A stretch of 8,638 bases of DNA from Pedobacter ureilyticus (GTDB lineage: Bacteria; Bacteroidota; Bacteroidia; Sphingobacteriales; Sphingobacteriaceae): NCBI RefSeq assembly GCF_005925345.1, contig NZ_SSHJ01000044.1, forward strand, positions 1 to 8,638, written 5' to 3'. Each line of letters begins with the position of its first letter. Within the stretch, counting starts at the first letter, position 1. A model generated the notes under the pieces. The model searched no databases and was not told where the DNA came from. It worked only from the letters and a program-made list of their open reading frames with translations. The translations under genes and the position numbers were made by a program. Positions 5,352-8,638 of this stretch are shown here, piece after piece.

Positions 5352-5382
5352 TTTGTTTTAGCAAGGCTTTTTTATAAATTCG
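5352..5382 (+). promoter_or_regulatory. Candidate hsdM promoter
   Basis: TTTG (5352-5355), a 19-nt spacer and TAAATTCG (5375-5382) match the Bacteroidota promoter with one mismatch in TAnnTTTG. The spacer is ideal. The implied leader of about 130 nt to the ATG at 5518 is long, and the intervening sequence shows no structure I recognise, so the call is tentative. Confidence 0.3.
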
Positions 5383-5517
5383 TGAACCAAATAAACTGTT
5401 ATGCGCTCAATTCTAGATAATCATACTCCATTAATGCAGGATTTATATTTCCCAACATTCTTATTAGCCTACAGTGGTAATTGCTATTTTAGCGATATAT
5501 AATCATCTATTTACATT

Positions 5518-7068
5518 ATGGCCAAAGTGCAAAGTAAAAATACCGAAGAAATTCTTTGGGACGCTGCAAATAAATTACGCGGTTCTATAGAACCATCAGA
5601 ATATAAACACGTAGTACTCAGTTTAATCTTTTTAAAATTCGCAAGCGATAAGTTTGTAAAACGTAGACAAGAACTGGTTAACGAGCATAAAGAAGCATTT
5701 TTAGAAATCCCTGAATTTTACCAAGCAGATAATATTTTCTATTTGCCCGAAGAGTCTCGGTGGAGCTACATTATAGCCAATGCGAAACAAGAAGATATTA
5801 CCTTAAAAGTAGATACCGCCTTAAAGAATATAGAACGTAGTAATAAATCTTTAGAAGGTGCTTTACCCGATAATTATTTTTCACGTTTAGGCTTAGACCA
5901 ATCTAAGTTTTCGGCGTTGTTGGATACGATAAACAATATTGATACGCTTAAAGACGAAGCCCATGATATTGTTGGCCGTGTGTACGAATATTTTTTAAGC
6001 AAGTTTGCCATTGCCGAAGGTAAGGGTAAGGGAGAGTTTTATACACCAAAAAGTATTGTAAATTTAATTGCCGAAATGATTGAACCCTATAAGGGAAAAA
6101 TCTACGATCCTTCTTGTGGCTCGGGAGGTATGTTTATACAATCTTTGAAGTTTATTGAAAAGCATAAAGGTAACAAAAAAGACATCTCTATTTATGGGCA
6201 AGAGCTCACCAATACCACTTTTAAATTAGCGAAGATGAACTTGGCTATACGTGGTATCTCTTCTAATTTGGGGGCTAAAGCTGCCGATACTTTTGGCGAC
6301 GACCAGCACAAGGAGCTAAAAGCCGATTACATTATGGCTAACCCACCGTTTAACTTAAAAGATTGGCGAGCGGAAAATGAATTGGTGGACGACCCACGTT
6401 GGGCGGGTTACACCGTACCACCAAAATCTAATGCCAACTATGCTTGGATTTTGAATATGGTGGCTAAACTTTCTCAAAATGGGGTTGCGGGTTTTATCTT
6501 AGCTAATGGAGCTCTTTCTGGCGGTGGCGAAGAATATAAAATACGCCAGCAGATGATAGAAAATGATTTGGTAGAGGCGATTGTGATTTTACCACAAGAT
6601 ATGTTCTATTCAACAAATATTTCAGTAACACTTTGGATTTTAAACCGAAATAAAACAGCACGTACGGTAAAAGTAAATGATGGAATAAAAAATTATCGCA
6701 ACCGAAAAAACGAAGTGTTGTTTATGGATTTACGCCAAAAAGGCGAACCCTTTGAAAAGAAGTTTATTCAATTTTCGGAAGATGATATCGCTAAAATCGC
6801 GGAAACCTATCATACTTGGCAACAAGTAAACAAAGCATACCAAAATGAACCTGAATATTGCTATAGCGCTACACTAGAAGAAATGCGCAAGCAAGATTAT
6901 TCTTTAGTACCAAGTAAATACATTGCATTTGTAAACCGCGATGAAAGTTTAAACTATGATGCGCAAATGCAAATCTTACAAGCAGAATTAAAAGACTTAT
7001 TTACACAAGAGGTTTCTTTGAAACAGGAAGTGGACAACGTATTTAGATCTTTAGGTTATGAGTTATAG
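5518..7068 (+). CDS. hsdM: Type I restriction-modification DNA methyltransferase subunit HsdM
   Basis: This encodes 516 residues, the normal HsdM length. It is the N6-adenine methyltransferase subunit of a type I system. It binds S-adenosylmethionine and, with HsdS, methylates an adenine on each strand of a bipartite target. The N-terminal helical domain (about 8-160) opens with TEEILWDAANKLRGSIEPSEYKHVVLSLIFLKF. The catalytic domain contains GEFYTPKSIVNLI (172-184), the SAM-binding motif I DPSCGSGGMF (197-206) and the catalytic motif IV NPPF (275-278). WAGYTVPPKSNANYAWILNM (295-314) and the ILPQDMFYSTNISVTLWIL region (357-375) complete the core. The C-terminal helices probably contact HsdS. 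The ATG at 5518 gives the family-typical start. The stop lies inside the start region of hsdS (11-bp overlap), indicating translational coupling. All key motifs are intact, so an active enzyme is expected. Confidence 0.97.
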   Translation: MAKVQSKNTEEILWDAANKLRGSIEPSEYKHVVLSLIFLKFASDKFVKRRQELVNEHKEAFLEIPEFYQADNIFYLPEESRWSYIIANAKQEDITLKVDTALKNIERSNKSLEGALPDNYFSRLGLDQSKFSALLDTINNIDTLKDEAHDIVGRVYEYFLSKFAIAEGKGKGEFYTPKSIVNLIAEMIEPYKGKIYDPSCGSGGMFIQSLKFIEKHKGNKKDISIYGQELTNTTFKLAKMNLAIRGISSNLGAKAADTFGDDQHKELKADYIMANPPFNLKDWRAENELVDDPRWAGYTVPPKSNANYAWILNMVAKLSQNGVAGFILANGALSGGGEEYKIRQQMIENDLVEAIVILPQDMFYSTNISVTLWILNRNKTARTVKVNDGIKNYRNRKNEVLFMDLRQKGEPFEKKFIQFSEDDIAKIAETYHTWQQVNKAYQNEPEYCYSATLEEMRKQDYSLVPSKYIAFVNRDESLNYDAQMQILQAELKDLFTQEVSLKQEVDNVFRSLGYEL

Positions 7069-8287
7069 AAAAATTGGAAGTTTAATCCAATTGATAGATG
7101 AAAGGAATAAGGATTTAAATGTTAAATATCTTGTTGGTTTAACCATTAATAAAAAATTCATTCCTTCTGTAGCAAATACAATCGGTACTGATATGGGTAA
7201 TTATAAAATTATTCGCAAAAATCAATTTGCTTGTAGTACAATGCAGGTGAGAAGGGATAAAAAAATGCCTATTGCATTATTAAAAGATTTTGATAAAGCT
7301 ATAATTTCTCAAGCATACCCCGTTTTTGAAGTGGTAGATGAAAATATATTACATCCTGATTATTTAATGCTATGGTTCTCACGCTCAGAATTTGATCGTG
7401 AAGCTTGTTTTCACGCTGTTGGGGGTGTTAGAGGTAATTTGGAATGGGAAGATTTCTGTAATATGGAGTTACCTGTACCGTCCATTGAAAAACAAAGCGA
7501 AATAGTAGCTCAATACCATGCGATAGCTAACAAAATAAAAGTTAACGAGCAGATTTGCGAAAAGCTTGAAGCTACTGCACAAGCATTGTATAAAAATTGG
7601 TTTGTAGATTTTGAATTTCCTAATGAAGATGGAAAACCTTATAAATCTTCTGGAGGTGTTATGGTGTATAATGAAGAGTTGGAAAAGGAAGTACCCGAGG
7701 GTTGGGAGGTAAAAACTATTGGAGAAATTACGACTTCTAATTCTAAAAATCTAAAAAGTACTTCACATGAAAGGTTTATTTATTATTTAGACACAAGCAA
7801 TATTACCAATAATAGAATTGGTACACTTCGATACTTAAACTTAAATGAAGATGAAATTCCGAGTAGAGCTAAAAGAATAGTTACAGAAAATGATATAATC
7901 TTTTCTACCGTCAGACCAAATCTGAGACATTTTGGTTTATTAAAAAACATTCCTCAAAATTTAATTGTATCAACAGGATTTTGTGTATTAAGATCCAATG
8001 TTAAAGACATACCAAATGAAGTTATATATTTATCGATAATACAAGAAGATGTCTTACAATATTTACAAAGTAAGGCTGAAATGAGCGTTTCAACATATCC
8101 ATCAATTACAAGTGATGATTTGCTAGCAGTAAAAATTTGCATACCTACCACTGAGAGAAATTTAGTTGTAGAGTTTCGCAAAATTTATAATTTAATTGAT
8201 ATTCAAAATGTTCAAATTAAAAAACTCAGTCAACTACAAAATTTGTTGTTGTCGCGGTTGGCGGTTGGAGAGGAAGTGAGTGCTTAA
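7058..8287 (+). CDS. hsdS: Type I restriction-modification specificity subunit HsdS
   Basis: This encodes 409 residues, the usual HsdS size, and determines which sequence the HsdM/HsdR complex recognises. The layout is classical. Target recognition domain 1 spans about 1-140 and ends LEWEDFCNMELPVPSIEKQSEI. A conserved helical spacer follows (about 142-184, ending ALYKNWFVDFEFP). Target recognition domain 2 (about 214-363) begins PEGWEVKTIGEI and contains YYLDTSNITNNRIG (242-255) and PSRAKRIVTENDIIFSTVRPN (268-288). The distal helix (about 364-402) ends LQNLLLSRLAVGE. The two halves differ in sequence, so an asymmetric bipartite target is expected. The target itself cannot be read from the sequence. 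The ATG overlaps the last 11 bp of hsdM. No inverted or silent second hsdS copy is visible here, so phase variation by recombination cannot be judged. Confidence 0.95.
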   Translation: MSYRKIGSLIQLIDERNKDLNVKYLVGLTINKKFIPSVANTIGTDMGNYKIIRKNQFACSTMQVRRDKKMPIALLKDFDKAIISQAYPVFEVVDENILHPDYLMLWFSRSEFDREACFHAVGGVRGNLEWEDFCNMELPVPSIEKQSEIVAQYHAIANKIKVNEQICEKLEATAQALYKNWFVDFEFPNEDGKPYKSSGGVMVYNEELEKEVPEGWEVKTIGEITTSNSKNLKSTSHERFIYYLDTSNITNNRIGTLRYLNLNEDEIPSRAKRIVTENDIIFSTVRPNLRHFGLLKNIPQNLIVSTGFCVLRSNVKDIPNEVIYLSIIQEDVLQYLQSKAEMSVSTYPSITSDDLLAVKICIPTTERNLVVEFRKIYNLIDIQNVQIKKLSQLQNLLLSRLAVGEEVSA

Positions 8288-8324
8288 AAATCAAACAAAC
8301 TGAATTAACAACTCAAAGAAAAGT

Positions 8325-8531
8325 ATGAACACTCTCAATCAAATACCTAATTTTAAGCAAGTTATGAATGCGTTAGCTGTGCAATACAACTTAAATTATT
8401 ACAATCAATTCAATTTGTTTAAGGTGATGTTTAAAATGCATGATGAAAAATACTTGCATTCTCGCTTTATTGCATTTCTTTTGAACCCAGATGGTTCACA
8501 TCAGCAAGGCAATCAGGGAAATCGCTTTTAA
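8325..8531 (+). pseudogene. 5' fragment of a PD-(D/E)XK-family nuclease gene, interrupted
   Basis: This reads 68 codons starting 37 bp after hsdS, probably in the same operon. Residues 29-62 (FNLFKVMFKMHDEKYLHSRFIAFLLNPDGSHQQG, cited in part) match the N-terminus of a Bacteroidota/Proteobacteria group of PD-(D/E)XK nuclease-superfamily proteins (PDDEXK_4-like). In those, LHSRFxAxLLNPxGSHxxG is followed by an FLxxFL segment and, further on, the catalytic D/ExK core, with several hundred residues in total. Here similarity stops after Gly62 (position 8510), six unrelated codons follow, and a TAA ends the frame at 8531. Neither other plus-strand frame resumes the family sequence. The catalytic region is therefore absent from the window, and the fragment is probably inactive. 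Assignment is from motif memory. Confidence 0.65.
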
Positions 8532-8535
8532 CATT

Positions 8536-8638
8536 TTAGCCAGCGATGAGTTTGCTTCTAAACTCGTCGTCCAAAGCAGCCCGTTTTCGTTTCTGTGGTT
8601 TGCTGCTTTTCGATTCTGTTTCCCTTTCGATGATATTC
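8536..8638 (-). CDS. C-terminal end of an unidentified minus-strand protein (runs off window)
   Basis: A minus-strand frame is open from the right edge to a TAA at 8536-8538, giving 33 residues. The composition is charged and helical-looking, ending KRKRAALDDEFRSKLIAG. It converges on the nuclease fragment, with its stop only about 26 bp beyond the point where nuclease similarity ends. That fits the end gene of an inserted element, such as a transposase or another cargo gene. I do not recognise the protein. Two other frames are also open over this short span, so the choice rests on composition and is uncertain. Confidence 0.35.
   Translation of the reverse strand, partial: NIIERETESKSSKPQKRKRAALDDEFRSKLIAG

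Larger units (their letters stand above)
4629..5517. other. Repeat-filled gene desert upstream of hsdM
   Basis: This is nearly 900 bp without a credible gene. In order it holds an 11-bp-phased palindromic array (4707-4793), a 14-bp palindrome (4819-4832, centre TTGGCCAA), an A/C-rich heptamer-type stretch (about 4955-5115), a second 11-bp-phased array (5133-5206), the second 27-nt palindromic element (5258-5284) and a leader of about 230 bp before hsdM with one candidate promoter. Open frames on the minus strand at 4670-4867 and 4747-4992 run through the array and are judged artefacts. Confidence 0.7.

Noticed and set aside
7954..8181. Minus-strand frame of 75 codons opposite hsdS
   Set aside because: It is antisense to target recognition domain 2 of a convincing hsdS gene.
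8511..8638. Plus-strand open frame continuing past the nuclease fragment in another phase
   Set aside because: Its translation does not resume the PD-(D/E)XK family sequence, so a simple frameshift does not explain the break.
1..8638. tRNA, rRNA, riboswitch or integrase attachment site
   Set aside because: I saw no cloverleaf-like sequence, conserved riboswitch core or integrase gene. Small RNAs without known motifs cannot be excluded by reading alone.

Overview
The window looks like chromosome of a member of the Bacteroidota, most likely a Sphingobacteriaceae (Pedobacter-like) strain. The evidence is low GC and an A-rich leader rather than a strong Shine-Dalgarno before most starts. There is also a textbook Bacteroidota promoter (TTTG, 21-nt spacer, TATATTTG). 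Protein types point the same way: a Cys-motif/carboxypeptidase-regulatory-like membrane protein, a small secreted His/Gly/Lys-rich peptide and an AraC regulator of the DUF6597 type. The long gene-poor spacers full of CGAA/AAC-type repeats also fit. The genus is an inference from recognised sequence style, not from a database search.

Layout. 1-398 has no credible gene and holds a repeat-type hairpin. 399-1611 (minus) is a two-gene unit, a two-helix membrane protein followed by a lipoprotein, under one good promoter. 1916-2107 (plus) encodes a tiny secreted basic peptide. 2276-3091 (plus) is a KilA-N DNA-binding protein whose coding region contains a perfect 32-bp palindrome. 3142-3390 (minus) is the N-terminal stump of an AraC-family regulator. 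3391-3818 and 4629-5517 are long repeat-filled deserts on either side of a membrane protein gene (3819-4628). 5518-8531 is a type I restriction-modification locus: hsdM, hsdS overlapping by 11 bp, then the 5' end of a PD-(D/E)XK-family nuclease gene that breaks off. At the right edge, a minus-strand reading frame of unknown identity ends just past the break.

Function. HsdM and HsdS should assemble into an adenine-N6 methyltransferase whose specificity comes from two different target recognition domains in HsdS. No hsdR is present in the window. The nuclease fragment downstream of hsdS fits a defence-island cargo gene that has been lost through an insertion or rearrangement. The KilA-N protein and the AraC stump suggest a second site of gene turnover near 3100-3180.

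The most unusual content is non-coding. There are two palindromic arrays in which TTCG/CGAA-like tetramers recur every 11 bp with identical geometry (4707-4793 and 5133-5206). There are several stretches where CGA recurs every 7 bp (best at 3478-3540), two copies of a 27-nt element centred on a perfect palindrome, and the palindrome inside the KilA-N gene.
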